Part shown: piece by piece, positions 11,259 through 20,662 of the stretch
Numbering within the stretch: the first letter of the stretch is position 1
Layout: each line of letters starts with the position of its first letter
NCBI RefSeq assembly: GCF_019670125.1
Contig: NZ_AP023033.1
Span: forward strand, 1,725,001-1,789,000
Direction: 5' to 3'
DNA length: 64,000 nucleotides
Source of the DNA: Agarivorans aestuarii
GTDB taxonomy: Bacteria; Pseudomonadota; Gammaproteobacteria; Enterobacterales; Celerinatantimonadaceae
The notes under the pieces: model-generated
The model's database searches: none
The model's input: only the letters and a program-made list of their open reading frames with translations
Told to the model about the DNA's origin: nothing
Made by a program: the position numbers and the translations under genes

Positions 11259-11312
11259 TTATTTCGGAGTGCGCCACCACCAAGATTTGTTGGTAAGAAG
11301 AAAAGTTGTCAT
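11259..11312 (-). CDS. trpL: trp operon leader peptide
   Basis: A 17-codon frame encodes MTTFLLTNKSWWWRTPK, with three consecutive Trp codons (11274-11282) five residues before the stop. It begins after an AGGA ribosome site and lies between the trp promoter and the attenuator. When charged tRNA-Trp is scarce, the ribosome should stall on the Trp codons and free the antiterminator. It is too short for ordinary gene finders. The position, Trp run and hairpins together make the call firm. Confidence 0.93.
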   Translation of the reverse strand: MTTFLLTNKSWWWRTPK

Positions 11313-11340
11313 GCTTATTCCTAGTCATTTTGATAGACTA

Positions 11341-11370
11341 AGTTAACTGTAAATGACATCACCAAGTCAA
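11341..11370 (-). promoter_or_regulatory. trp promoter with TrpR-like operator
   Basis: On the minus strand TTGACT (11365-11370) and TTAACT (11341-11346) are separated by 18 bp. The E. coli trp promoter has TTGACA and the same unusual -10 TTAACT. The sequence ACTAAGTTAACTGT over the -10 resembles the TrpR operator core CTAGTTAACTAG, with GTTAAC intact. Start of transcription should fall about 20 bp before trpL. The region is shared with the divergent rnm gene, whose ATG is at 11391. Confidence 0.8.
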
Positions 11371-11390
11371 GAAAAAATTTAGGAAATTTA

Positions 11391-12233
11391 ATGCGATTTG
11401 ATTTGCATTGCCATACTACTGCCTCGGATGGTGGCTTAAGCCCAACTGAAATAGTAATGCGTGCCGAAAACATGCAAGTCGACGTATTGGCTATTACCGA
11501 CCACGACACCACCGCTGGCATTGCAGAAGCAAAAGCTAATGCGAAGCATGTGCAAATTATCACTGGCACCGAAATCTCTACTGCTTGGCATGCTTTTGAT
11601 ATTCATATTGTAGGCTTGAATATCGATGTGACGTCTACAGAATTACAAAGGCACTTGGCTGAACAACGAGACAAGCGAGAAGTTCGAGCTCAAGAAATGA
11701 GCCGCCGTTTAGCAAAAGCCGGTATCCATGATGTTTACAGTGATGCAAAACAATTGGCGGGTACAGCCCCGATAACCCGTTCCCATTTTGCTAAGGTATT
11801 GGTGGAACGTGGTATAGCGGCTAATTTCAATAAAGTATTTGATAAGTATTTAAGCCGTGGCAATACCGGTTATGTGCCTAATAATTGGATGAGCATGGGC
11901 GATGCAATAGAGGTTATTCATCATGCTGGCGGTGTTGCTGTATTGGCTCACCCAACTCATTATGATTTGTCGAATAAATGGGTGCGTAAGTTGTTGGCCG
12001 AGTTTGCCGAATTGGGCGGCGACGGCGTAGAAGTGGCAATGCCGCAAATGTCTAAAGACCAATTACTGTGGCTAGCCGATTTAGCCGAACAAAATGGATT
12101 ACGTGCTTCTCAAGGCTCTGATTTTCATCATCCCTCTCCTTGGCGTGAATTAGGTAGAGGCTTACAATTACCAGAAAAGTGCCAAGCTATTTGGCAGTTG
12201 TGGCCTGGCTTCTCTCCTGAATCCAATCGCTAG
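11391..12233 (+). CDS. rnm: PHP-domain 5'-3' exoribonuclease RNase AM (YciV/TrpH)
   Basis: The 280-residue protein is a complete PHP phosphoesterase. Its metal motifs are DLHCHTTASDG (4-14), ITDHDT, GTEIS, AHPTHYD and GSDFHH near the end. The E. coli homologue Rnm/YciV trims the 5' ends of rRNAs and degrades short 3'-phosphorylated RNAs. It is divergent from the trp promoter, the position that earned the old name trpH, and heads a five-gene plus-strand run to rluB. Confidence 0.93.
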   Translation: MRFDLHCHTTASDGGLSPTEIVMRAENMQVDVLAITDHDTTAGIAEAKANAKHVQIITGTEISTAWHAFDIHIVGLNIDVTSTELQRHLAEQRDKREVRAQEMSRRLAKAGIHDVYSDAKQLAGTAPITRSHFAKVLVERGIAANFNKVFDKYLSRGNTGYVPNNWMSMGDAIEVIHHAGGVAVLAHPTHYDLSNKWVRKLLAEFAELGGDGVEVAMPQMSKDQLLWLADLAEQNGLRASQGSDFHHPSPWRELGRGLQLPEKCQAIWQLWPGFSPESNR

Positions 12234-12256
12234 GCCCATTAATCGCAGGGACAGTT

Positions 12257-12877
12257 ATGAGTCAGTTTTTCTATGTACACCCCGACAACCCTCAACAGCG
12301 CTTGATGAATCAAGCGGCTAATCATATTCAGCAGGGCGGGGTGGTGATCTACCCAACCGATTCAGGCTATGCCATTGGTTGCCATATTGGCGATAAAGCC
12401 GCATTAGAGCGCATTTGCCGTATTCGTCAGTTAGATAAAAACCACCATTTTACTTTGATGTGTCGCGATTTATCTGAGCTCTCGGAATACGCACGAGTGG
12501 GTAACCAAGCTTATCGCTTGTTACGCAACAATACCCCAGGACCATATACCTTTATTTTTAAAGGTACCAAGGAAGTGCCACGTCGTTTACTCAACCCTAA
12601 ACGTAAAACCATAGGTATTCGAGTTCCCGACAACAAAATTGCATTGGCGATGCTGGAAGCTCTTGGTGAGCCACTAATGTCATCGAGCTTAATTTTGCCG
12701 GGCAATGACTACACCGAATCTGATCCGGAACAAATACGCGACCTATTGGAACACCAAGTAGATTTAATTGTTAACGGTGGCTATTTAGGCGAGCAGCCTA
12801 CTACTGTTATTGATCTTTCAGAAGATGAGCCAGAGATATTGCGCAGTGGCTCCGGTGATACGAGCCCATTTGAATAA
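12257..12877 (+). CDS. yciO: Sua5/YciO/YrdC family protein YciO
   Basis: This 206-residue protein has the family's N-terminal IYPTDSGYAIGC block and the KRKTIGIRVPD block. It matches the stand-alone YciO type, not the TsaC/Sua5 enzymes that make threonylcarbamoyl-AMP. Its function is not established. It follows rnm by 23 bp and its stop overlaps the scpA start by one base. Confidence 0.92.
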   Translation: MSQFFYVHPDNPQQRLMNQAANHIQQGGVVIYPTDSGYAIGCHIGDKAALERICRIRQLDKNHHFTLMCRDLSELSEYARVGNQAYRLLRNNTPGPYTFIFKGTKEVPRRLLNPKRKTIGIRVPDNKIALAMLEALGEPLMSSSLILPGNDYTESDPEQIRDLLEHQVDLIVNGGYLGEQPTTVIDLSEDEPEILRSGSGDTSPFE

Positions 12878-13695
12878 TGTCTGAACAGGCTTCTCCTACT
12901 CAGCAATTAACCCTAGCCAGCGTAAATGGTGAGCCTTGGCTAGACATGCCGGAGGATTTGTTTATTCCGCCGGATGCCATGGAAGTGATTCTGGAGCAGT
13001 TTGAGGGGCCTTTGGATTTATTGCTGTATTTAATCCGAAAGCAGAAGTTGGATATTGAGCACTTACCTGTATTAGCAATCACCCAGCAATATATGGAATA
13101 TATTGAAGCAATGCGAATGCTCAAATTAGAGCTCGCAGCAGAGTATTTGGTAATGGCAGCGCTGTTAACCGAAATTAAATCGCGTAGCTTGCTACCAGTA
13201 CAAGAGCACGAACAAGTTGAGGAAGACCCACGGGCTGAGCTTATTCGGCGTCTTCAAGAGTATGAGTTATATAAAAATGCCACCGAAAAAGTAGATAGTT
13301 TACCAAGACAGCAACGAGATACTTACACAGCTACCATCAACCGCCCTCAAGATATGCCAATCAATGTTATTTACCCAGAAGTGACGATGGATGAGTTGAT
13401 TCAAGCTATGCGGGGTATTGCTCAGCGAGTGGCTAACTTTGAACATCATGAAATTAAGCGTGAAAAACTGTCTACTCGGCAAAGGATGAGCGATATATTG
13501 GCCAAGTTACAACAACACCAGTTTGTCGAATTTAGTCAGTTGTTTTCCTTATCTGAAGGTCGTAGCGGTTTAGTGGTAAGTTTTTTAGCAATACTTGAGT
13601 TAGTCAAAGAAGGTTATATCAAGTGTGTGCAAAGTCAGCCTCTGCAGCCTATTCAAGTATTATTAGTTGATGCGGAGATCTCTGAGCATGGCTAA
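12877..13695 (+). CDS. scpA: Segregation and condensation protein A
   Basis: ScpA is the kleisin that bridges SMC heads, with ScpB, in chromosome condensation. The 272-residue protein has the N-terminal kleisin motif FEGPLDLLLYLIRKQKLD (about 44-61) and the C-terminal winged-helix region. Its ATG overlaps the yciO stop by one base and its end overlaps scpB by 8 bp. No smc gene is in the window. Confidence 0.95.
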   Translation: MSEQASPTQQLTLASVNGEPWLDMPEDLFIPPDAMEVILEQFEGPLDLLLYLIRKQKLDIEHLPVLAITQQYMEYIEAMRMLKLELAAEYLVMAALLTEIKSRSLLPVQEHEQVEEDPRAELIRRLQEYELYKNATEKVDSLPRQQRDTYTATINRPQDMPINVIYPEVTMDELIQAMRGIAQRVANFEHHEIKREKLSTRQRMSDILAKLQQHQFVEFSQLFSLSEGRSGLVVSFLAILELVKEGYIKCVQSQPLQPIQVLLVDAEISEHG

Positions 13696-14239
13696 ACCCA
13701 ATTTAGTTAAGTTAGTTGAAGCCGCTTTGTTTGTTGCTGGCAGACCGCTCAGCGTTAAAGAGCTGCAAGCCACGGTGTTGGCAGATGTAGGATTAGCTAA
13801 AGCACAAGTGAATATGGTGCTTGAAGAGTTGTCTTTGCGTTATCAAGATTCGGGTATTGAGTTGGCCGAAACCGCATCCGGGTTTCAATTTAGAGCGCGC
13901 CAAGAATATGCGCCACAATTAGCCAACTTATGGGCTGAAAAAGCCCCGAAATTTAGCCGAGCAATGTTAGAAACGCTCACTTTAATTGCTTATCGCCAGC
14001 CAATTACTCGCGGTGAGATCGAAGCGATTAGGGGAGTGGCAGTGAGCAGCCATATCATAAGTGTATTGAGAGAGCGCAATTGGATCCGCAGCGTTGGACA
14101 TAAAGAAATTCCCGGCCGTCCTACCTTATTTGCAACTACAACAAGCTTCTTAGATTACTTTGGTTTGAAAGATCTGGCCGATTTGCCAGAATTAGATCAA
14201 TCTTTACTTGAAAAACTGCCGCAAGACTTTCAGACTTAG
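13688..14239 (+). CDS. scpB: Segregation and condensation protein B
   Basis: ScpB forms a dimer of winged-helix domains that binds the ScpA linker. The 183-residue protein has the motifs [32 protein letters not shown] and [10 protein letters not shown] place the start at 13688, where GGAG lies 10 bp upstream; the open frame extends back to a TTG at 13667. It overlaps the 3' end of scpA by 8 bp, which fits coupled translation of the partners. Confidence 0.94.
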   Translation: MAKPNLVKLVEAALFVAGRPLSVKELQATVLADVGLAKAQVNMVLEELSLRYQDSGIELAETASGFQFRARQEYAPQLANLWAEKAPKFSRAMLETLTLIAYRQPITRGEIEAIRGVAVSSHIISVLRERNWIRSVGHKEIPGRPTLFATTTSFLDYFGLKDLADLPELDQSLLEKLPQDFQT

Positions 14240-14265
14240 CGCACATTACCACCCGGATAAGAAAT

Positions 14266-15126
14266 ATGAGTGAAAAACTTCAAAAAGTCCTGGCCCGTAG
14301 CGGTTTAGGCTCACGTCGTGAGATGGAAGCTGTAATTGACGCAGGGAGAGTAAGCGTAGATGGGAGTATTGCCACTTTAGGTGATCGCATCGAAGAAGGG
14401 GTTGAAGTAAGGGTGGATGGCCGCATCATCGACATCCAAAAAGTCGAAGACACCATTTGTCGAGTATTGGCTTACCATAAGTCTGAAGGTGAAATCTGTT
14501 CTCGCAATGACCCTGAAGGGCGAGAAACTGTATTTGACCGCTTACCACGTTTGCAACATGGTCGCTGGATTGCGGTAGGTCGATTAGATATCAATACCTC
14601 TGGTTTATTGTTATTTACTACCGATGGCGAGTTGGCCAACCGTTTAATGCATCCAAGTTTCGAAGTTGAACGCGAATATGCAGTACGGGTATTTGGTGAT
14701 GTAGATGACGAAGTAATTCGTAACTTGCGCACCGGTGTTGAATTAGAAGATGGCCGAGCAGCATTTACCACGGTTAAGCGCCAAGGCGGCGAGGGTATTA
14801 ATCAGTGGTACTCCGTGACACTAAGCGAGGGTCGTAATCGCGAAGTGCGCAGAATGTGGGAATCTCAAGGCATGCAAGTGAGCCGTTTGATTCGGGTTCG
14901 TTATGGGCTTATTCCTTTACCTAAAGGTTTGCCACGCAGCGGCTGGCAAGAAATGCCCTTAGATCAAGTAAACTACTTGCGTAAGTTGGTACAGCTTAAT
15001 AAAGAAGAGAATACGATTATCAAGGTGGAAGATCGTGTTCGCAGTACCCAGCGTATTAGAAAGTCGGTGCGTAAACACCGCTCTCGCACGCAAAGCCAAG
15101 CGGCAAAGAGAAGGCGTTTAAAATAG
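14266..15126 (+). CDS. rluB: 23S rRNA pseudouridine(2605) synthase
   Basis: RluB converts U2605 of 23S rRNA to pseudouridine. The 286-residue protein has an N-terminal S4 RNA-binding domain ([18 protein letters not shown]) and the catalytic Asp in [18 protein letters not shown] second family block is [12 protein letters not shown]. The C-terminus is a basic Arg/Lys-rich tail (about 255-286), as is common in RluB. It follows scpB by 26 bp and is closed by a terminator. Confidence 0.94.
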   Translation: MSEKLQKVLARSGLGSRREMEAVIDAGRVSVDGSIATLGDRIEEGVEVRVDGRIIDIQKVEDTICRVLAYHKSEGEICSRNDPEGRETVFDRLPRLQHGRWIAVGRLDINTSGLLLFTTDGELANRLMHPSFEVEREYAVRVFGDVDDEVIRNLRTGVELEDGRAAFTTVKRQGGEGINQWYSVTLSEGRNREVRRMWESQGMQVSRLIRVRYGLIPLPKGLPRSGWQEMPLDQVNYLRKLVQLNKEENTIIKVEDRVRSTQRIRKSVRKHRSRTQSQAAKRRRLK

Positions 15127-15140
15127 CCCTTTAGCCAATA

Positions 15141-15170
15141 AAAAAGCTCGCTTAGTTGCGAGCTTTTTGT
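15141..15170. terminator. Bidirectional terminator between rluB and the Yip1 gene
   Basis: Stem AGCTCGC / GCGAGCT with loop TTAGTT is flanked by A and T runs. It ends the plus-strand rluB operon and also the minus-strand gene that stops at 15183. Confidence 0.85.
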
Positions 15171-15182
15171 TTTGGCCTTGCG

Positions 15183-15779
15183 TCAGTTCGCAAAGATGGG
15201 GCCTGCGCCGCTAGACCATAAAATAACGGTTGAGATGAGCACGGTCACCAACATCACCAAGCCAACAGTAACTAGGCTACTGGCAAAGATGAAGCCTCGC
15301 TCTTCTGGGATGTGCATAATGATAGGCACACCCGTGTACAGCAAATATACGGCGTAAGTAACGCCAACTAAGCCGGCAACCATAACAAACCAAGGTTCTG
15401 GATAAAGCGCGGCAAAGCCCACCATATAAATTGGTGTGGCTACGTAAGCAGATAGCTCTAAGGTTTGCTGGTAGGTGGTATCGGTATTAAACGTTTTTGC
15501 CATCCAAAGCGCTGCATAAGCTAAGCACAACACTACGGTAACCATGGCAGCATACATAGCCACAGACATGAAAATGGCACTGTCGCTGGTTAATGAAAAG
15601 CTGTTTGCTCCCACCTTCCAACCAATGTGTACGGTAGAAAAGTAACCACAAATGGCAGGAATAAGTGCCATAAGTAATAAGTGCGACAAGCTCGCTCCGA
15701 TCCCTTCGTGGTGCTTGTCAATGTCTTGCCATTCTTCTTTTGTATGTGAAGCTAGTCCCCAAACATGACTAAATAACAT
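15183..15779 (-). CDS. Yip1 family inner membrane protein (YohC-like)
   Basis: This 198-residue protein has about five hydrophobic segments and matches the Yip1-domain protein YohC of E. coli in length and layout. It begins MLFSHVWGLASHTKEEW, shows the block PEPWFVMVAGLVGVTYAVYLLYTG in part, and carries VPIIMHIPEERGF before the last two helices. Function is unknown. It stands as a single gene. Confidence 0.85.
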   Translation of the reverse strand: MLFSHVWGLASHTKEEWQDIDKHHEGIGASLSHLLLMALIPAICGYFSTVHIGWKVGANSFSLTSDSAIFMSVAMYAAMVTVVLCLAYAALWMAKTFNTDTTYQQTLELSAYVATPIYMVGFAALYPEPWFVMVAGLVGVTYAVYLLYTGVPIIMHIPEERGFIFASSLVTVGLVMLVTVLISTVILWSSGAGPIFAN

Positions 15780-15971
15780 AGGCGCGTCCTCGCTAAAATT
15801 AACATTAATGCAACATTAATGATTAAGTTATGCGCGATGTCTATGAAATCGTCAAGTAGTTTATTAATTAAACGATTCTGCTGAGAATCTGGGTAAGAGT
15901 AGAGTATTCAAGTGCTTGGCTTGGTTTATTAACAATTTACCTAAGCAAAGTGCTAGTACTTAATGTTTAAA

Positions 15972-16721
15972 TTATTGACCAAGCTCAAGCTTCTGTAGCT
16001 GACCTTTCGCGCTAAGTTCTAAGCCGTTTTGATCAATTTTTAATACACTCATTTGTTGGTACCAATCTCCAAGTACTACACGATACTTGATTGTATTATT
16101 GGTTTGCTGAATAGAGTGGATATCAGGTCGGTGGGTATGACCGTGGATCATGTAGTCGATAGCCTGACATTCAAAGCGTTGTTCAACGGCTTGTTGGTTA
16201 ACATCCATAATGCCAAGCGATTTGCTGGTGTTGGCTTGTTTACTTTTACTGCGGATTTTGTTGGCAATTTTTTGCCGAACAAATAGAGGCAGCAATAAGA
16301 ATAAGCGCCTAAGCCAAAGCTTTTGAGTCACCTCGCGGTATTCTTGATAACCTACATCGTCAGTGCATAAGGTATCGCCATGCAAAATTAAGACTTTATG
16401 ACCGTAAAGATCTACCAATTTCTCTTCTTCAAGCAAGGTCATGCCGCAGCGTTTTGCGTAAGCCTTGCCTACCATAAAGTCTCGGTTGCCATGAATAAAG
16501 TAACTTGGCACACCTTTGTCAGATAAAGCTTTTAACGCTTGCTCTACTTGCTTGGCCACCGGTGTTTTATCGTCATCACCAATCCAAAACTCGAATAAAT
16601 CGCCCAAAATGTAGAGGGCTTCGGCCTTAGGGGCTTGTTGCTGCAAAAAGTCGAGAAAGGCCTGAATAATGTCAGGCCGATCTTCACTTAGATGTAAATC
16701 TGAAATGAAATAGGTGTGCAC
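15972..16721 (-). CDS. lpxH: UDP-2,3-diacylglucosamine diphosphatase
   Basis: LpxH hydrolyses UDP-2,3-diacylglucosamine to lipid X in lipid A synthesis, as a peripheral membrane metallophosphoesterase. The 249-residue protein has the metal motifs SDLHL (7-11), GDLFEFWIGDD (about 41-51), HGNRDF, HGD and HGHTHRP. It follows ppiB with a 6-bp gap, the same pairing as in E. coli (ppiB-lpxH). Confidence 0.95.
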   Translation of the reverse strand: MHTYFISDLHLSEDRPDIIQAFLDFLQQQAPKAEALYILGDLFEFWIGDDDKTPVAKQVEQALKALSDKGVPSYFIHGNRDFMVGKAYAKRCGMTLLEEEKLVDLYGHKVLILHGDTLCTDDVGYQEYREVTQKLWLRRLFLLLPLFVRQKIANKIRSKSKQANTSKSLGIMDVNQQAVEQRFECQAIDYMIHGHTHRPDIHSIQQTNNTIKYRVVLGDWYQQMSVLKIDQNGLELSAKGQLQKLELGQ

Positions 16722-16727
16722 GTAAGC

Positions 16728-17225
16728 TTATTCCGCAACACTTACAGAAGTGATTAGTACTTCTTCTAAAGGCACGTCTGAGTGAACATAACCAAAGTTA
16801 CCAGTGTCTACGCCTTTGATTTTGTTGACTACATCCATGCCTTCAACCACTTCACCAAACACGCAGTAACCCCAGCCTTCGGTGGTCTCTGCTTTAAAGT
16901 CTAGGAAGGTGTTGTCATTCACGTTAATGAAAAACTGGGCAGAAGCTGAGTGAGGATCCATGGTGCGGGCCATTGCCAAGGTGCCAGTTTTGTTAGATAA
17001 ACCGTTGTTCGCCTCGTTTTTGATTGGCGCTTTGGTTTCTTTCTCTTCCATGCCAGATGCAAAGCCACCACCTTGAACCATAAAGCCATCGATTACGCGG
17101 TGGAAGATAGTGTCGTTGTAAAATCCATCTTTTGCATAAGCAATGAAGTTAGCAGCTGTTTCAGGCGCTTCAGCGGTGTTTAGTTTAACCACGATGTCGC
17201 CAAAATTTGTATGTAAAGTAACCAT
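16728..17225 (-). CDS. ppiB: Peptidyl-prolyl cis-trans isomerase B (cyclophilin)
   Basis: The 165-residue cytoplasmic cyclophilin has the motifs [30 protein letters not shown] and [15 protein letters not shown]. coli PpiB has 164 residues. The start at 17225 ([11 protein letters not shown]) has GGTGAAAC upstream; nine further residues are open to 17252 but lack family support. It is divergent from cysS and upstream of lpxH, as in E. coli. Confidence 0.95.
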   Translation of the reverse strand: MVTLHTNFGDIVVKLNTAEAPETAANFIAYAKDGFYNDTIFHRVIDGFMVQGGGFASGMEEKETKAPIKNEANNGLSNKTGTLAMARTMDPHSASAQFFINVNDNTFLDFKAETTEGWGYCVFGEVVEGMDVVNKIKGVDTGNFGYVHSDVPLEEVLITSVSVAE

Positions 17226-17377
17226 TGTTTCACCCTTTTTTGGTAAGTGCACCGATTCTAAACTTTCCCATGTCTACTGACTAGTCACAGCGCTTAATTC
17301 GGCTGTTTTTCCTCAAGCGCAGTGTTAGAATAGCCAACCTTAGCAATAGTCAGTAAATGGAACAGGAAACCAATTAG

Positions 17378-18757
17378 ATGTTACAGATATACAATACTTT
17401 AACCCGCAAGAAACAAGCGTTTAAGCCCTTAGTCGAAGGGAAAGTGGGTATGTATGTTTGTGGAGTTACCATTTACGACTACTGTCACATTGGCCACGCG
17501 CGTACGTTTGTCGCTTTTGATACGGTTGCTCGCTACTTACGTTGGTCGGGGTACGAGCTTAATTTTGTTCGCAATATTACCGACGTAGACGACAAAATTA
17601 TTAAACGTGCAGCTGAAAACGGCGAAAGCTGCGATGCCTTAACCGAGCGTTTTACTAAAGCAATGCATGCTGACTTTGATGCACTGAATATGCTGCGCCC
17701 AGATATTGAGCCTCGGGTAACAACGCATATGCCAGAAATCATTGAGGTGATAGAAAAGCTGATTGCTAATGGCCATGCCTATGTTGCCGATAGCGGCGAT
17801 GTACTGTTTGAAGTGAGCACCTTCGCTGATTACGGCAAGCTGAGCTTACAAAACTTAGAAATGCTACAAGCAGGCGCGCGGGTAGAAGTAGAAGAGGACA
17901 AGCGTAATCCTCTAGATTTTGTATTGTGGAAAAGTGCCAAACCTGGTGAGCCTATGTGGGATTCTCCATGGGGTAAAGGCCGCCCTGGCTGGCACATTGA
18001 ATGTTCAGCAATGAATATGAAGCACTTAGGGGATGTATTTGATATTCACGGTGGCGGTTCAGATTTAGCCTTTCCACACCATGAAAACGAAATTGCTCAA
18101 TCTTGCTGCGCTCATAAGACCAATTACGTGAACTACTGGATGCACTCTGGCATGGTTCAGGTAAACAAAGAGAAAATGTCTAAGTCTTTAGGTAACTTCT
18201 TCACCATCAAAGATGTGTTAGAAGTGTATGATCCTGAAACAGTGCGTTACTTCTTGTTGTCTGGTCATTACCGCAGCCAGTTAAATTACTCTGAAGACAA
18301 CTTAAAGCAATCTCGCTCGGCTCTTGAGCGTTTGTATACTGCCTTGCGTGGTATTGAGCTGGTAGCTGTAGACGAACAAGTAGCAGCTGCTTATCGTGAA
18401 CCGTTTAAGGCTGCGATGGATGACGATTTTAATACGCCAGAAGCCTTGCCTGTTTTATTCGAGTTAGCAAAAGAAATTAACCGGGTTAAAGAAAGCAATG
18501 CAATGTTAGCCGGCCAGTATGCTAGCTTGTTGTTAGAACTTAGCGCAGTGCTTGGCATTTTGACTCAAGATGTAGAAACCTTTTTGCAAGGTGAGCACGA
18601 TAGTGAAGTGGCTGAGATTGAGGCTTTGATTGCAGCGCGTAACCAAGCGCGAGCTGATAAAGATTGGGCTGCAGCAGACATTGCACGTAATCGATTAACC
18701 GAAATGGGTATTGTGTTGGAAGACGGTGCGGCAGGTACAACTTGGCGTAAAGCCTAA
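17378..18757 (+). CDS. cysS: Cysteinyl-tRNA synthetase
   Basis: CysRS charges tRNA-Cys. The 459-residue class I synthetase has HIGH at 37-40, the zinc ligand Cys28 in [16 protein letters not shown], the HHENE block and the KMSKS loop in [11 protein letters not shown]. Length is close to E. coli (461). It is divergent from ppiB and ends at a strong terminator. Confidence 0.97.
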   Translation: MLQIYNTLTRKKQAFKPLVEGKVGMYVCGVTIYDYCHIGHARTFVAFDTVARYLRWSGYELNFVRNITDVDDKIIKRAAENGESCDALTERFTKAMHADFDALNMLRPDIEPRVTTHMPEIIEVIEKLIANGHAYVADSGDVLFEVSTFADYGKLSLQNLEMLQAGARVEVEEDKRNPLDFVLWKSAKPGEPMWDSPWGKGRPGWHIECSAMNMKHLGDVFDIHGGGSDLAFPHHENEIAQSCCAHKTNYVNYWMHSGMVQVNKEKMSKSLGNFFTIKDVLEVYDPETVRYFLLSGHYRSQLNYSEDNLKQSRSALERLYTALRGIELVAVDEQVAAAYREPFKAAMDDDFNTPEALPVLFELAKEINRVKESNAMLAGQYASLLLELSAVLGILTQDVETFLQGEHDSEVAEIEALIAARNQARADKDWAAADIARNRLTEMGIVLEDGAAGTTWRKA

Positions 18758-18780
18758 GCAAGGTTTACAGATAACAAAAA

Positions 18781-18802
18781 GGCAGCCTAGGCTGCCTTTT
18801 TT
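18781..18802. terminator. Bidirectional terminator after cysS
   Basis: A perfect palindrome GGCAGCC / GGCTGCC with a 2-nt centre is preceded by five A and followed by six T. It serves cysS and the convergent gene whose stop codon lies at its right edge (18801). Confidence 0.88.
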
Positions 18803-19529
18803 ACATCTTGTATTTCTTTAATAAGCTTTGGTATTGCTCGCCAGAGGTTACTTTGCTTAGTGCGGCTCTAAAGCGTTGCAAATAATCTGGGTCAGTCCCT
18901 TGGCTAAATGCATAACAACCCTCTAATTTACCTAGCTGGTGAACAGGTTCAAATAGTTCACTTTCAAATCCTAAGGCTTTAGCCGTTTGCTCGACGACCT
19001 CGGGTTCAGAAGCAATAACATCAACACGCTCGCGCTTTAACATGCGTAAGGCTTTTTCTAAGTCTTCGGTAAGTGATATCTGCTCAAACTCAACGCCTTT
19101 ATAGAGCAAGAGTTGTTCGCCAACGCCGGCCTTCATAGCGCCAAATAGGAGTTTTGAATTTGGTCCAATTTGGTCAATTTTGATAGCGCGTGACTTTAAC
19201 GCGATGAGCTTAATATTGGAGGTGGTTATGGGGCAGGCCCAGTGAAACATGTGTTCTCTACGGGGGCTACGCATGGTAAGAAACAATGCCATATTGGGGC
19301 GATGCTGTAGCAAATAGTAGGCTTTTTCCCAGGTTTGCACTTTAATAGGTTGAGGATCTTCGCCCATCTCTTGCCACACTAAACGCAGTAGTTCTACAGA
19401 AATACCGGTTAGGTGAGCATCTTCTACATAGTTAAAAGGGCGCAGGTTTTCCGTTACAAAGCTAATGTTTTCTGCACGAGCGGCAAAAGGTAAGGTTAAA
19501 CACAGCAATAATAAGTAACGGTGGAGCAT
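18801..19529 (-). CDS. Periplasmic substrate-binding protein, SBP_bac_3-like
   Basis: The 242-residue protein has a signal peptide (cut after AARA, residue 19) and the amino-acid-binding fold typical of family 3 solute-binding proteins: an N-terminal ENLRPFNYVED block and a GISVELLRLVWQEMG helix. There are no permease or ATPase genes next to it. Orphan proteins of this type are very common in Alteromonadales and Vibrio, and ligands are usually unknown. It may be a sensor or a scavenging protein rather than part of an ABC importer. Confidence 0.8.
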   Translation of the reverse strand: MLHRYLLLLCLTLPFAARAENISFVTENLRPFNYVEDAHLTGISVELLRLVWQEMGEDPQPIKVQTWEKAYYLLQHRPNMALFLTMRSPRREHMFHWACPITTSNIKLIALKSRAIKIDQIGPNSKLLFGAMKAGVGEQLLLYKGVEFEQISLTEDLEKALRMLKRERVDVIASEPEVVEQTAKALGFESELFEPVHQLGKLEGCYAFSQGTDPDYLQRFRAALSKVTSGEQYQSLLKKYKM

Positions 19530-19627
19530 AAGTAATCCTAATCTAGTCCCTTTGTTAAAATTAGCTTACTTTTGATTAAGTTGCAGTGAAAATGGCGAAT
19601 ACTTGATCTGAGTATTCGCCCAGCCAA

Positions 19628-20485
19628 CTATTTGTCGTGGAACTCTTCACAGGCTTCTAAGGTGTTTTGAATAAGCGTTGCTACTGTCATTGGGCCAACT
19701 CCACCAGGTACTGGCGTAATAAACGCGGCATTTTGACGAGCAACTTCATATTCAACATCACCAGCTAGTTTACCGTTGTCTAAGCGGTTAATGCCTACAT
19801 CGATCACCATTGCGCCGGGTTTAATCCATTCGCCAGGAATAAATTGCGGTTTACCTACAGCAACAACTACTAAATCGGCGCGACGCACATGCGCTTCTAG
19901 GTCTTTAGTAAAACGGTGACAAGTGGTGGTAGTGCAGCCAGCTAGCAATAACTCTAAGGTCATTGGTCGGCCAACAATATTTGAGGCACCTACAACAACG
20001 GCTTCTAGACCGTAAGGGCTGACACCGGTTGATTCAATAAGGGTAATAATGCCTTTAGGAGTACATGGGCGTAGTGCTGGAATACGTTGAGCTAATCGAC
20101 CAATGTTATAAGGATGAAAGCCATCTACATCTTTGTCAGGGCGAATACGCTCAACCACTTTGGTTTCATCGATACCTTCGGGTAAAGGCAATTGCACCAA
20201 GATTCCGTCGATTAGTGGGTCATCGTTAAGTTTGTCAATTTCGGCTAATAGCGTTTGCTCATCAGTGTTGTCATCTAAGTCGATAGACTTCGAAATAAAG
20301 CCAACGGCTTCACATACGCGGCGTTTGCTGCCCACATAAACTTGAGAGGCTGGGTTATCGCCAACTAAAATCACGGCTAAACCTGGAGCACGTTTCCCTT
20401 CAGCGACTCTTTGCTTAACACGCTCAGCAACTTGATCTTGAACTTGTTGAGCGATTTTTTTTCCATCAATTATTTGTGCAGACAT
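19628..20485 (-). CDS. folD: Bifunctional methylenetetrahydrofolate dehydrogenase / cyclohydrolase
   Basis: FolD interconverts 5,10-methylene-, methenyl- and 10-formyl-tetrahydrofolate using NADP. The 285-residue protein has YVGSKRR with the catalytic Lys, [11 protein letters not shown], the NADP loop [10 protein letters not shown] and the C-terminal [13 protein letters not shown]. It stands alone. The upstream gap to yidE holds only that gene's terminator. Confidence 0.97.
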   Translation of the reverse strand: MSAQIIDGKKIAQQVQDQVAERVKQRVAEGKRAPGLAVILVGDNPASQVYVGSKRRVCEAVGFISKSIDLDDNTDEQTLLAEIDKLNDDPLIDGILVQLPLPEGIDETKVVERIRPDKDVDGFHPYNIGRLAQRIPALRPCTPKGIITLIESTGVSPYGLEAVVVGASNIVGRPMTLELLLAGCTTTTCHRFTKDLEAHVRRADLVVVAVGKPQFIPGEWIKPGAMVIDVGINRLDNGKLAGDVEYEVARQNAAFITPVPGGVGPMTVATLIQNTLEACEEFHDK

Positions 20486-20632
20486 TGATTCTTCTTTAAC
20501 GAGTGATTGACCATGCTAGAGGGCGCTATTTTGGCATGATAGGCGAATAAATGTCAGATCTTTTTTTTAGCAAAAAGGATGGTTTTAAAAAGAAGTTGAG
20601 TGAAACGGCGGAATTTATAAGGCGGATAAAGC

Positions 20633-20656
20633 AAAAGCCTGCTTGCGCAGGCCTTT
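20633..20656 (-). terminator. Terminator of the yidE-type gene
   Basis: Stem GCCTGC / GCAGGC with loop TTGC is followed on the minus strand by four T. It begins 7 bp after the stop at 20663. The T tract is short, so efficiency may be moderate. Confidence 0.6.
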
Positions 20657-20662
20657 ATATAA

